Part shown: positions 43,559 to 51,383 of the stretch, piece after piece
Layout: the number at the start of each line of letters is the position of its first letter
How positions within the stretch are numbered: the first letter of the stretch is position 1
Assembly (NCBI GenBank): GCA_016929595.1
Contig: JAFGIN010000089.1
Coordinates: 62,001 to 126,000 of the forward strand
Reading direction: 5' to 3'
Origin: Chitinispirillaceae bacterium
Lineage (GTDB): Bacteria > Fibrobacterota > Chitinivibrionia > Chitinivibrionales > Chitinispirillaceae
Length of the DNA stretch: 64,000 nt
Notes under the pieces: generated by a model
What the model was told of the DNA's origin: nothing
The model's database searches: none
The model's input: the letters and a program-made list of their open reading frames with translations, nothing else
Translations under genes and position numbers: made by a program

Positions 43559-44917
43559 ATGGCAAAAATTCTTGTAGTGGAAGATAATATCGATCTTCGT
43601 GAAAATATGAAATGGGCACTTAAGGGAGAATATGAGGTGTCTGAAGCTGGTTCATCACACGAGTGCATGGAGGTCTTTTCAAGGACCAGACCCGATGTGG
43701 TTTGTCTTGACATGGGATTGGATAATGTGCCGGAGAAGGGGCTTGAGCTGATAAATGAGATCCTCCTTAAAGACAGAAGTGCTAAGATTATCGTGATTAC
43801 CGCCAATTCCCGCCAGTCTCTTGGTACTGATGCCGTAAGGATGGGGGCATTTGATTATTTTACCAAGCCGATTGACATTGTAAATCTGAAAGTGATTATC
43901 GAGCGGGCTTTGAGAATTCATGGATTTGAAAAGGAACAGAATGATCAGAGCGTGGAGATTTCGGTAAAAAGTGATTCGAAGTTTCAGGTGATCGGGAACA
44001 GTCCGGCGATGAAGTCTATTTTTGAGTTGATTCAGAAGCTTGCAAATACCGATGTGAGTGTACTGATCACTGGAGAGAGTGGGACTGGTAAGGAACTCTG
44101 CGCGCGTGCAATTCATTACAATAGTAAACGAAATGTTCACAATTTTGTTCCAATCAACTGTGGTGCCATCCCCGAAAATCTGATTGAATCGGAGTTGTTC
44201 GGGTATGAAAAAGGTGCCTTTACCGGGGCGAATACCGATAAGGAAGGGTTGATAGAATCGGCTGATGGTGGCACACTTCTACTTGATGAAATAGGAGAGA
44301 TGCCGAAGAATCTTCAGGTTAAATTGCTGAGGTTTCTTCAGGACCAACAGATCCAGCGTGTGGGTGGAACGAGTTTTAAAAAGGTAGACGTACGGATTAT
44401 CGCTGCGACAAACCGTAAAAATCTTGATGGTGATGATTCAAGTTTACGAAGTGATCTCTATTACCGCCTGAGCGAATTTCAGATCGATCTTCCATCGTTG
44501 CGCGAGCGGGATCGAGACGTACTATTAATTGCCAATTCGATCATCGAACGTAACCGGATAAAATTTGGAGCTGCAAAATTACAATTGAGTGCCCGGGCCG
44601 AAAATGCATTATTGGGTTATTCCTGGCCGGGAAATGTACGTGAACTTGAAAATAAACTTAGCAGGGCTGCAATTACTTGCGCTAATCAGGTTATCGAACC
44701 GGAAGATTTAAAACTCCCGGATGGAAATCATTACTCCGAGCTCAGCTATAAAGAGGCCCGCCAGTCATTCGAAAAGGAATATTTACAGGCTCTTCTGGAA
44801 AAGAACCATTTTAATATTTCCGAAACTGCAACTGCAGCCGGGATCAGTCGTCCTACTTTATACGATATGATGAAAAAGGTGAATATTCAATTGCAGAAGG
44901 ATATTAAGGTAAAGTAG
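43559..44917 (+). CDS. prsR: PrsR-type sigma54-dependent response regulator
   Basis: 452 residues. The receiver domain (about 1-120) has the phospho-acceptor D51 (VVCLDMGLD) and the KP motif (YFTKPID). The AAA+ domain (about 140-380) has Walker A GESGTGKE, the intact sigma54-contact loop GAFTGA at 219-224 and Walker [14 protein letters not shown] Fis-type HTH ends the protein ([20 protein letters not shown]). The sequence around [13 protein letters not shown] and [21 protein letters not shown] matches PrsR rather than general NtrC. It should activate sigma54 promoters of exopolysaccharide/exosortase-type genes. A sigma54-like site lies 120 bp downstream, before the SDR gene. Confidence 0.92.
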   Translation: MAKILVVEDNIDLRENMKWALKGEYEVSEAGSSHECMEVFSRTRPDVVCLDMGLDNVPEKGLELINEILLKDRSAKIIVITANSRQSLGTDAVRMGAFDYFTKPIDIVNLKVIIERALRIHGFEKEQNDQSVEISVKSDSKFQVIGNSPAMKSIFELIQKLANTDVSVLITGESGTGKELCARAIHYNSKRNVHNFVPINCGAIPENLIESELFGYEKGAFTGANTDKEGLIESADGGTLLLDEIGEMPKNLQVKLLRFLQDQQIQRVGGTSFKKVDVRIIAATNRKNLDGDDSSLRSDLYYRLSEFQIDLPSLRERDRDVLLIANSIIERNRIKFGAAKLQLSARAENALLGYSWPGNVRELENKLSRAAITCANQVIEPEDLKLPDGNHYSELSYKEARQSFEKEYLQALLEKNHFNISETATAAGISRPTLYDMMKKVNIQLQKDIKVK

Positions 44918-44957
44918 TGGATGGGGCCGAATGTAATGGGGAATTGCCTGCATTGGG

Positions 44958-44987
44958 GACTTTTGAAATATCTGCGGGAGTAATTTT
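44958..44987. repeat. 30-bp dispersed repeat, copy 2
   Basis: GACTTTTGAAATATCTGCGG followed by GAGTAATTTT matches 32751-32780. It lies 40 bp after the prsR stop. Confidence 0.6.
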
Positions 44988-45038
44988 TTTTTCGTAAAAC
45001 TCTACTGTTTAACGATTTATGATTTATGTTAAACCAGT

Positions 45039-45054
45039 TGGATAAAAAATTGCT
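45039..45054 (+). promoter_or_regulatory. Candidate sigma54 (-24/-12) promoter before the SDR gene
   Basis: TTGGATAAAAAATTGCT has GG and GC separated by exactly 10 nt and a good -12 element (TTGCT), but lacks the CA after GG. It lies 80 bp before the SDR start and downstream of the sigma54 activator gene prsR. Confidence 0.35.
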
Positions 45055-45069
45055 CAATTTTTGGTGATG

Positions 45070-45091
45070 CCAGGCACAATGTTTAGCCTGG
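45070..45091 (+). promoter_or_regulatory. Hairpin in the SDR leader
   Basis: CCAGGC, a 10-nt loop and GCCTGG form a stem just upstream of the SDR start. The sequence does not fit a riboswitch I know. It may stabilise the mRNA or bind a regulator. Confidence 0.35.
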
Positions 45092-45134
45092 ATATATCAT
45101 GAAATGTTGCTATTTATTTCGGTGAGGATAAATT

Positions 45135-45917
45135 ATGGATCTTCTCGGAAAAGTTGTAATCATTACAGGCGCGTCCACAGGAATCGGAGCTGCTGCAGCG
45201 GAGGCTTTTGCAGAAAAAGGAGCGAATGTAGTACTTTCATCAAGAAATGAAGATGTTCTAAACCAGACGGCTCAAAGAATTGTAAAGAAAACTACTCTGG
45301 CTGTTCCTGCAGATGTTAGCAGAAGGGAGGATGTTGCACGGTTGGTAACAGCAACAGTAAATCGCTTCGGGACAATCGATGTCTTAATAAACAATGCAGG
45401 TTTGGGGTTGGTAGCTGAAATAGAACAAATTTGTGACAAAGATGTTGAAACTGTTTTTGCTGTCAATGTGCTCGGGCCGCTGTACTGTTTACAGCAGGTT
45501 GTTCCGGTGATGAGATCTGGCGGCGGTGGTATTATCGTGAATGTATCATCCAAGATAACATCGATCGCTACAACCGGAAGCGGGGGATATCGTGCGTCAA
45601 AATGTGCGTTGAATGCACTCAGTGATGCTGCCAGGCTGGAATTGCGCGAGTCAAATATACGGGTGGTTACTGTTTTACCGGGATTGACATCGACAGATTT
45701 TTTCGCACACTGTTGTGGATTACGTGAAAAAAAAGGAACTGTTGTTGCAGAGCGAAAGAGGGGGCGATCTCCGCAGTTTGTCGCTTCACGGATAGTTCAT
45801 GCTGTAGAACGTGAACCGCGTGTCGTTTATATGAATCCTTTATCTATGATAACAGCGTTGATTTCTCAGGTTTTTCCAGCAGTGGCGGAGAGGCTTGTTA
45901 TGGCTAAATCACGTTAA
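45135..45917 (+). CDS. Short-chain dehydrogenase/reductase
   Basis: 260 residues, GGTGAGGA ribosome site. Classical SDR: cofactor loop GASTGIG (about 12-18), NNAG (about 87-90), the catalytic serine in NVSSK, and Y-x3-K in GGYRASK. SSRNED after the second strand suggests NADP preference. The C-terminal helix (NPLSMITALISQVFPAVAERLV) resembles membrane-associating members of the family. The substrate is unknown. It ends 9 bp from the convergent ferritin-CCC1 gene. Confidence 0.88.
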   Translation: MDLLGKVVIITGASTGIGAAAAEAFAEKGANVVLSSRNEDVLNQTAQRIVKKTTLAVPADVSRREDVARLVTATVNRFGTIDVLINNAGLGLVAEIEQICDKDVETVFAVNVLGPLYCLQQVVPVMRSGGGGIIVNVSSKITSIATTGSGGYRASKCALNALSDAARLELRESNIRVVTVLPGLTSTDFFAHCCGLREKKGTVVAERKRGRSPQFVASRIVHAVEREPRVVYMNPLSMITALISQVFPAVAERLVMAKSR

Positions 45918-45926
45918 AATATATAC

Positions 45927-46793
45927 TCAGATCTCAATATTCCAGAACTTTCTGATTAAATAACCGATGATAAAAGTAATTGATGCCACGCCAAGGCTGA
46001 TTCCAGCCATTTCAAAGAAACGCTTTGAAAATGAAATATCCGTAGCTACAGAGACATAAAATGTAAAAAAAGTGATGACCAGAAGTGCTATTGTTAAGGT
46101 TAGTGCCAGGGCTGTTAATGGTTGCGCAATAAAGATGAACGGCAGGATCAATACTATAACAGTTACTATATAGGCAATACCTGTGTAAACGGATGCTTTA
46201 AGGGGACTTTTACCGTTGTTTTCCGATTTGGTGGACAGGTATTCAGAAGCTGCCATGGAGAGTGAGGCTGAGATGCCGGTAATCATTCCCGTAAGTGCAA
46301 CCATCTTTGCGTTTTGAAGTGCAAGCGATAAGCCTGCCAGTGCTCCGGTTAATTCAACAATGGCATCATTGAGCCCTAGTACAATTGAGCCCACATAGTC
46401 CAGCCGTTCTTCGCTGATCAGCCCTATGAGATTCTTTTCATGCTCGCATTCTTCTGCCTCAATAACTGCAGCTTCAGGAATTTCACGAGGAATTTTCTGA
46501 TAAATTTTCACTGCTTTTTTCTCGTTACGTTTCATGAGTTTAATACCAAAGGTGACACCCAGTAAAACTGAGATCATGTAGTATATCCAGATCTTAAATG
46601 CTGATGGGTTTACTTTTGCACCAGTGTACTTTTCCCAGACCCTGAAATGCTTCAGTTCTTCAGATGCGATCTTTTCAAGTATCGTGCGATTTGATGCATT
46701 TTTTTCAAACCGTGAAAGTTTTGTATAAATGTGGTATTCTGTTATTTCTGTATGTTGGGTTTTTAAAAGGGTCTGCAGTGTTTTTTTTTTCAT
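45927..46793 (-). CDS. Ferritin-like domain fused to CCC1/VIT1-type iron/manganese transporter
   Basis: 288 residues from the ATG at 46793, chosen for the AGGGA site 7 nt upstream and because ferritin-CCC1 relatives start here. The N-terminal part carries ferritin-like ligands in two helix pairs (EITEYHIY with EELKHF; EAEECEHE). A hydrophobic segment (IWIYYMISVLLGVTFGI) lies in the connection. The C-terminal half is a VIT1/CCC1 membrane domain: YVGSIVLGLNDAIVELTGAL, ASLSMAASEYLSTKSE and three more hydrophobic helices. It probably exports or buffers Fe2+/Mn2+ at the membrane. The frame stays open to another ATG at 46952, but that extension is not recognised. The codons after the start contain ten consecutive A residues. 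Confidence 0.87.
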   Translation of the reverse strand: MKKKTLQTLLKTQHTEITEYHIYTKLSRFEKNASNRTILEKIASEELKHFRVWEKYTGAKVNPSAFKIWIYYMISVLLGVTFGIKLMKRNEKKAVKIYQKIPREIPEAAVIEAEECEHEKNLIGLISEERLDYVGSIVLGLNDAIVELTGALAGLSLALQNAKMVALTGMITGISASLSMAASEYLSTKSENNGKSPLKASVYTGIAYIVTVIVLILPFIFIAQPLTALALTLTIALLVITFFTFYVSVATDISFSKRFFEMAGISLGVASITFIIGYLIRKFWNIEI

Positions 46794-47099
46794 ACATGTG
46801 TCCCTGTCGGAGAATGAACCGGTGATCGGGGAAACAACCTTGGAAATTGCGATAAGGGACTCAAGACATACCTGCAAAGTTAATGCCTCAGCGATCTCAT
46901 TTTTCTCTATATAGTTCTTTAAGCCAGGTGAATGCCGGGCTGAAGAGCTCATCAGATCGGTCCCATTACGCCAGGTACTGCTGTGTTATAACCCCTGCGG
47001 GTGATACCAGCGATTTTCGGGTGGAACTTTGTAAACTGTAGAAATGATGATGCCCAGAAAAATGTATAGCGGCATGTAGAAAAAGTATATTTGTATACT
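46794..47099. other. Divergent intergenic region
   Basis: About 306 bases between the ferritin-CCC1 start and the rightward gene. The minus strand keeps an open extension (46794-46952) with protein-like composition and a weak GGGA site before 46952, which may be a decayed or extended N-terminus. No repeat or clear promoter was found. Confidence 0.35.
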
Positions 47100-48371
47100 A
47101 TGAAAGCCTTATTTAGAATCGAACTACCACTATTTCTTTTTTTGATGACAAGCCAGCTTCTTGCAGAGCCGATTGTTCTCAAAGGCTCAATGATTTCGGA
47201 TCTGCTCGGCAGACCGACACGTTCGCTTCGGGTTCTTGATGTTGCTCGCAATGTGATACCGTTTCAGATCGACGAAGTAACCGCTGAGCAGGAGTATGTC
47301 TGCCCCGAAGGGGTGGAGCCCAATATTGAGGATGGTAACGGTGTTCTTGATCCCTCGGATGAGATTGTCTTTTTGTTGGATGATTGCATTCCAGGGGATA
47401 CAGCTGGTCGTTGCGGCGCCGGTACAATTTTAAAGCTGACTAAACAGGGGCAATGTCGCTTTATCTGGATCACTGATGATCCATCGATCCCGTTATCGTC
47501 GAAAAAATATATCGATTACGATGATCAGACCCGTCTGCTCAAGACACCATGGTTTTATGCCCGGTTTGCAAAGGATCGGTTTCATTTCGAACAGGCCGGG
47601 GTGATGGATCGCGAGAGCGGCACCTGGTGTGATTTAACAGATGAATTAAGTATCGATATCAGAATGGGTGCTCTGTTCGGTCTGATTCCGATCCGGTATT
47701 CAGAGGATAATCTTATCTGTTTTGTAAAAAGATGGAAAGCAGGTCCGGTCAGACTGATTCGAAGAGGTGATTTTCATCTCAATCTTGGTCTTGGTATAAA
47801 GGGAAGCCGGGCATATGTCAACCAGTTGTGTTATCCGCAGATTGTTAAGGTGCCGGTAACTCTTCATGTACCGATCAGATTCGGGGCCCTTTTCAGAGAT
47901 GCATTTGTCGAAATGTCGCCGGTCTTAAAAAAGGGAATTTCCGGATTTGTTTATACCGATTATGAAAAATTCAGGGTCACTCTTGATGGCAGAGATACTG
48001 CCGTAGATACCATTTTTTCTGTGCACCCCTGGGCCGGTTCATTATCGGTCAATGATGGAAAAAAGGGGTATGGGTGGGTTTTGCAGACCACTATTCCGTC
48101 TTCTTCCCTTAAAGGTAGCGGTACGCTTCTCAGGGTTACTCCCGCAGATGGAAAAGCTGAATGCGGGTATCGTTTGAATGTTGATGAAGTTGAAAAAGGA
48201 TACTATGAAATAACAAACTGGGTGCTGTTTGCGGGCTATAAAAAAGGGGAACAGCTCTATTTCGACAATACATTCATAACAAATCCCATAAGTATATCAA
48301 CAAATAGTGGATTGTTCAAGAATATTATTTGTAATACCGCATCTCCTCAGAGAAAAAAGCGCAGACCATAA
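47100..48371 (+). CDS. Secreted protein of unknown function
   Basis: 423 residues from ATG 47100; a TTG nine bases upstream is possible but neither has a ribosome site. The signal peptide (about 1-21) ends LLAEP. The mature part is rich in beta strands, starting with IPFQIDEV, then EDGNGVLDPSDEIVFLLDD, an EF-hand-like DGNGxLDxxDE stretch that may bind calcium. Later there are FVKRWKAGPVRLIRRGDFHL and HPWAGSLSVNDG. Eight or so cysteines suggest disulphides. I do not recognise the family. A location in the periplasm or on the outer surface is inferred. The following 333 bp separate it from the TPR gene. Confidence 0.75.
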   Translation: MKALFRIELPLFLFLMTSQLLAEPIVLKGSMISDLLGRPTRSLRVLDVARNVIPFQIDEVTAEQEYVCPEGVEPNIEDGNGVLDPSDEIVFLLDDCIPGDTAGRCGAGTILKLTKQGQCRFIWITDDPSIPLSSKKYIDYDDQTRLLKTPWFYARFAKDRFHFEQAGVMDRESGTWCDLTDELSIDIRMGALFGLIPIRYSEDNLICFVKRWKAGPVRLIRRGDFHLNLGLGIKGSRAYVNQLCYPQIVKVPVTLHVPIRFGALFRDAFVEMSPVLKKGISGFVYTDYEKFRVTLDGRDTAVDTIFSVHPWAGSLSVNDGKKGYGWVLQTTIPSSSLKGSGTLLRVTPADGKAECGYRLNVDEVEKGYYEITNWVLFAGYKKGEQLYFDNTFITNPISISTNSGLFKNIICNTASPQRKKRRP

Positions 48372-48704
48372 ACATGTTTAACCTGATTCGATGAGATGCG
48401 AAGCAGGTAGCCTGAAAGGAATCGTCCGATTTCGGCATGATACTGCGGCGCGCGATAGTTCTCAAAAATTTGCATTGTAATTATCCTGAAGAGAATCAGT
48501 AAGTTACCGGTGGTCTGTTGCCGGACAACTCTGGATTCTGTCTCCTGAATTCTTGATACCTGAGTGGTTGCTGATTTAATTAACCACTTTTATATTGAAA
48601 ATCATCAGTTCGTGAGACTATCATTTGTACTGAGGGCTGATTTGAATGTTCCTCAAAGAATAACATAAGAGTGAGTTTGTAATCTCAGGAACAGAATCGA
48701 TACA
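48372..48704. other. Intergenic region with a fragment of the 156-bp element
   Basis: No gene seen. At 48529-48572 the reverse strand reads AGCAACCACTCAGGTATCAA and continues with CAGGAGA and CAGAATC, matching the left arm of the 156-bp elements. The other end of the element is missing. Confidence 0.5.
48529..48572. repeat. Truncated, inverted relative of the 156-bp element
   Basis: The reverse complement shows the end signature ACCACTCAGG followed by seven-base units (CAGGAGA, CAGAATC) typical of the left arm at 16664 and 50064. No matching second end is found 156 bp away. Confidence 0.5.
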
Positions 48705-49730
48705 ATGAAAGTGGCAGATCACATGAGAAATAATGGCAGCGAGTTCCGAATAATGAACTCACACGAAAGTAAATTAATCGGGATCATGCCAAAGGGGCAG
48801 ACACCACTGGAAAAACTCGCCCATTACAGTAAGCTTGTTTCAAATGGCATGGTTCCCTATGAGGATTGTGCAGAGGAGATTGAGGGACTGTCGTATTCTG
48901 TGTGTGAGGAGGCGGATTGTCTCCTGGTAATGGAGCACTTATCAAGTATAATCACCTTTTTTGAAAAAATGGAGAATAAAAGTGAAGAACAGAGCCGGGA
49001 CCTGGCTGATGTTTATCTGCTTACAGGGCAGTTATATCAGTTTAAAAACCTGTATGAAGAGAGTATTAACTGGTTCAGAAAAGCAGTGGTAGTTGATGAC
49101 CAGTATACGGTTTCCTATCACAATATCGCGCTGTCATATATAAAATTAGGTGAAATTGAAGGAGCGATTCGAAGTCTTGTTCAGGAAGTCATTTTTTCAC
49201 CCGGAAATTATTACAGCTATCTGATTCTCGCAGATCTTTACGAAAGAACACAGCAGTTTGGTGAGGCTGAGCAGTGTCTCAAACAGTTGCTCGAACGGGA
49301 TCCGGATAATATCCAGGGACTTCATCGTCTGATAAAATATTACCGAATGATAAACCCGCTGACAGATGTTCAGTTGCTTGTCCGCAGATTGTTGCAGATA
49401 AAAAAAACATATACAACAGTCGAATCTCTGATCAGGATTTATTATCTGTGTGATCTGGGGAGATTCACTGATGCACATTCGTTTCTGCGTTCCTGGGAAC
49501 TCTCATCGTCACGGGACCCCTCTCTCCATCTTGCTACTGCTTACATTTTAGAGAAAACCAGCAATATTCCACAGATGAATCAGGAGATTGGACGATTTAA
49601 AAATCTGATTCAAAAAAGAGGTGTCGAAACGATGCGGCTGAAGGTTAAAGAATTTGAATCTATTGTTGGGAATACCTCAAAAATACCCGGAAATGTGTTC
49701 GAAAATCCAAGTCATTACATCGGTAATTAA
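48705..49730 (+). CDS. Cytoplasmic TPR-repeat protein
   Basis: 341 residues with AGGAA about 10 nt before the ATG, no signal peptide. Tetratricopeptide repeats cover about 90-215: YEESINWFRKAVVVDDQYTV, YHNIALSYIKLGEIEGAIRS and FGEAEQCLKQLLERDPDNIQ. Helical repeats continue more weakly to about 300. The N-terminal 90 residues contain LEKLAHYSKLVSNGMVPYEDC and are unrecognised. It is a likely protein-interaction scaffold with unknown partner. Its stop codon lies in the left arm of an inverted-repeat element. Confidence 0.75.
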   Translation: MKVADHMRNNGSEFRIMNSHESKLIGIMPKGQTPLEKLAHYSKLVSNGMVPYEDCAEEIEGLSYSVCEEADCLLVMEHLSSIITFFEKMENKSEEQSRDLADVYLLTGQLYQFKNLYEESINWFRKAVVVDDQYTVSYHNIALSYIKLGEIEGAIRSLVQEVIFSPGNYYSYLILADLYERTQQFGEAEQCLKQLLERDPDNIQGLHRLIKYYRMINPLTDVQLLVRRLLQIKKTYTTVESLIRIYYLCDLGRFTDAHSFLRSWELSSSRDPSLHLATAYILEKTSNIPQMNQEIGRFKNLIQKRGVETMRLKVKEFESIVGNTSKIPGNVFENPSHYIGN

Positions 49731-49838
49731 ATATTACCCGTTCAAAACTTAAGGGTGACCTGTTCTTAAGGACAGGATTCAAAATTATAAGCTTTAGCGA
49801 GCTTATAGTGAGTAATATTTAATTGCCGGAATAATAAT
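49720..49838. repeat. Inverted-repeat element containing copy 2 of the 66-bp repeat
   Basis: TCGGTAATTAAATATTAC (49720-49737) is inverted at 49812-49830 (GTAATATTTAATTGCCGGA). Inside is a perfect hairpin ATAAGCT-TTAGCG-AGCTTAT. From 49773 it matches 20304-20369. The left arm includes the TPR gene's TAA stop. Confidence 0.75.
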
Positions 49839-50063
49839 TTCTGTTAAAAAACCTTTCCGGATTAGTGTTCGACAAGTCCCAGTACTCCTCCGTTCCGAAA
49901 AAACAGAAGGACCGAGGGTCTGCAGGATACGTTGGTAAAAACACCTTATCTTGCGGGAGGGACTATTCGATCAGAGTCTGGTGTACAGTTTTGGTAATAT
50001 TTCTTCAGGAAAATCTAAATATCCCCAGAGTTCCTTTCAGAATTGTATTTTATATTAAAATTT
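49839..50063. other. Intergenic DNA between two repeat elements
   Basis: No gene, terminator or clear promoter is seen. Small open frames here have no recognisable content. Confidence 0.4.
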
Positions 50064-50219
50064 GTTACTACTCAGGAGTCAGAAATTCAGAATTCAGTAA
50101 AAAAACGATGTATGAGCGTACACTATTTCTAAGTGATGGTATACTACACTTTTTTCTTACTTTTTTCTCTCATTCTTACTTCTTCCCGAGCTCGGGATGA
50201 ATATCTGTTGAGTAGTTAC
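50064..50219. repeat. 156-bp dispersed element, copy B
   Basis: It starts GTTACTACTCAGGAGTCAGA, identical to copy A for the first 20 bases. It ends, in reverse complement, GTAACTACTCAACAG. Its length equals copy A exactly. Seven-base phasing is visible in both arms (CAGAATT; CATTCTT, ACTTCTT). A perfect palindrome CCCGAGCTCGGG sits near 50186. It lies 77 bp before the aminopeptidase gene. Confidence 0.78.
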
Positions 50220-50295
50220 AAAAATGTACTATTATTCAGGATTAGTATTTAATTTCGATACCTGTTCGCCCGCCTGACAGTTATCTGGAGATTCA

Positions 50296-51366
50296 GTGCA
50301 TTTGAAGATTTTCTTTAGAATAATTACAATAAGCTCTATTGCGTTACTGTTCAATGGGTGCTATCTTATAAAACAGGGTGTTTACCTGTTCAGGTATACT
50401 TCCAGTGCAAAAAGTACCCGAAGGATGCTCAGGGACGAAAAATTACCGCCGAAAACCCGTGAGTTTATAGATTTGGTTAATCGGATCAGAAAATTTGCAG
50501 TTGACAGCATTGGACTTGTTGAGAACAGAAGTTACTCCAGATATGTTCGGGTCGATAAAGGCTATATCGTTGATGTACTTACTGCTGCAGAAGAGTTGTC
50601 CTTTGTACAGTATAAATGGTGTTTCCCATTGTTTGGCTGTTTTCCCAACAAAGGGTTCTTTGTGCGGAAAGATGCTGAAGCTGAAGCTGCAAAGCTTTCT
50701 GACAAAGGATATGATGTTATTATTGATGAGGTAGACGCATTCAGTACGCTTGGAATTCTGACGGACCCACTTTACAGTTTCATGGAGGAGTTTTCAAGTT
50801 ATGAACTGGCAGCTCTGATTATTCATGAATTGACACATGCTACTGTGTTTGTGAAAAATCAGCTTCAGTTTAATGAGGAACTTGCGACGTATGTGGGTAA
50901 TGCCGGGGCGTTACAATTTATAAGAGAATATGACACTACCGGATTGTACAATCGAGTCCTGTTATATCTCGATGACCGGGACACCTATTTAAATTTATTG
51001 AGAGAGCTTTACAGAAACCTTGGGGTTGTATATGCAACTGAAAAGGATACCTCAAAAGTCCGTCAATTGAAAAAAGAGATGATTGAGAGTTTTAAACAAA
51101 ATATTGCGGTAAATTACGACACCCTTTTTAAAACCCGAAGCTATAAAGGCATACCAGATATTACAATCAATAACGCGCATCTTGCAATCAGGATGACGTA
51201 TTCACTTGATTTAAATTTACTTGATGAACTCCGGGTTCAATCGGGGTATACTATCAAACAATTTGTGGGGTATGCTAAAACCCTGAAAAAAGCAAAAGAT
51301 CCAAAGCGTGAAATGAAAAATCAACTCGACAGAATAATTAATTCAAAAAAAGATACGAAACTTTAA
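50296..51366 (+). CDS. Lipoprotein predicted aminopeptidase (COG4324 / PF10023 type)
   Basis: 356 residues from a GTG at 50296 with GGAG 8 nt upstream. A type II signal ends in the lipobox LFNG-C22, so the mature protein is lipidated. The zinc motif is H177-E-L-T-H181 (LIIHELTHATVF), followed by FNEELATYVGNAGA, whose glutamate is the likely third ligand. GCYLIKQGVYLFRY at the start of the mature protein is typical of this family, predicted to be aminopeptidases of the cell envelope. The substrate is unknown. It is the first gene of an operon; the next gene starts 17 bp downstream. Confidence 0.85.
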   Translation: MHLKIFFRIITISSIALLFNGCYLIKQGVYLFRYTSSAKSTRRMLRDEKLPPKTREFIDLVNRIRKFAVDSIGLVENRSYSRYVRVDKGYIVDVLTAAEELSFVQYKWCFPLFGCFPNKGFFVRKDAEAEAAKLSDKGYDVIIDEVDAFSTLGILTDPLYSFMEEFSSYELAALIIHELTHATVFVKNQLQFNEELATYVGNAGALQFIREYDTTGLYNRVLLYLDDRDTYLNLLRELYRNLGVVYATEKDTSKVRQLKKEMIESFKQNIAVNYDTLFKTRSYKGIPDITINNAHLAIRMTYSLDLNLLDELRVQSGYTIKQFVGYAKTLKKAKDPKREMKNQLDRIINSKKDTKL

Positions 51367-51383
51367 TATAGTGGAGAATTACT

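Noticed and set aside
49865-50200. 111-codon open frame upstream of the aminopeptidase gene
   Set aside because: Most of it lies in the 156-bp repeat element; low-complexity Phe/Ser-rich tail.
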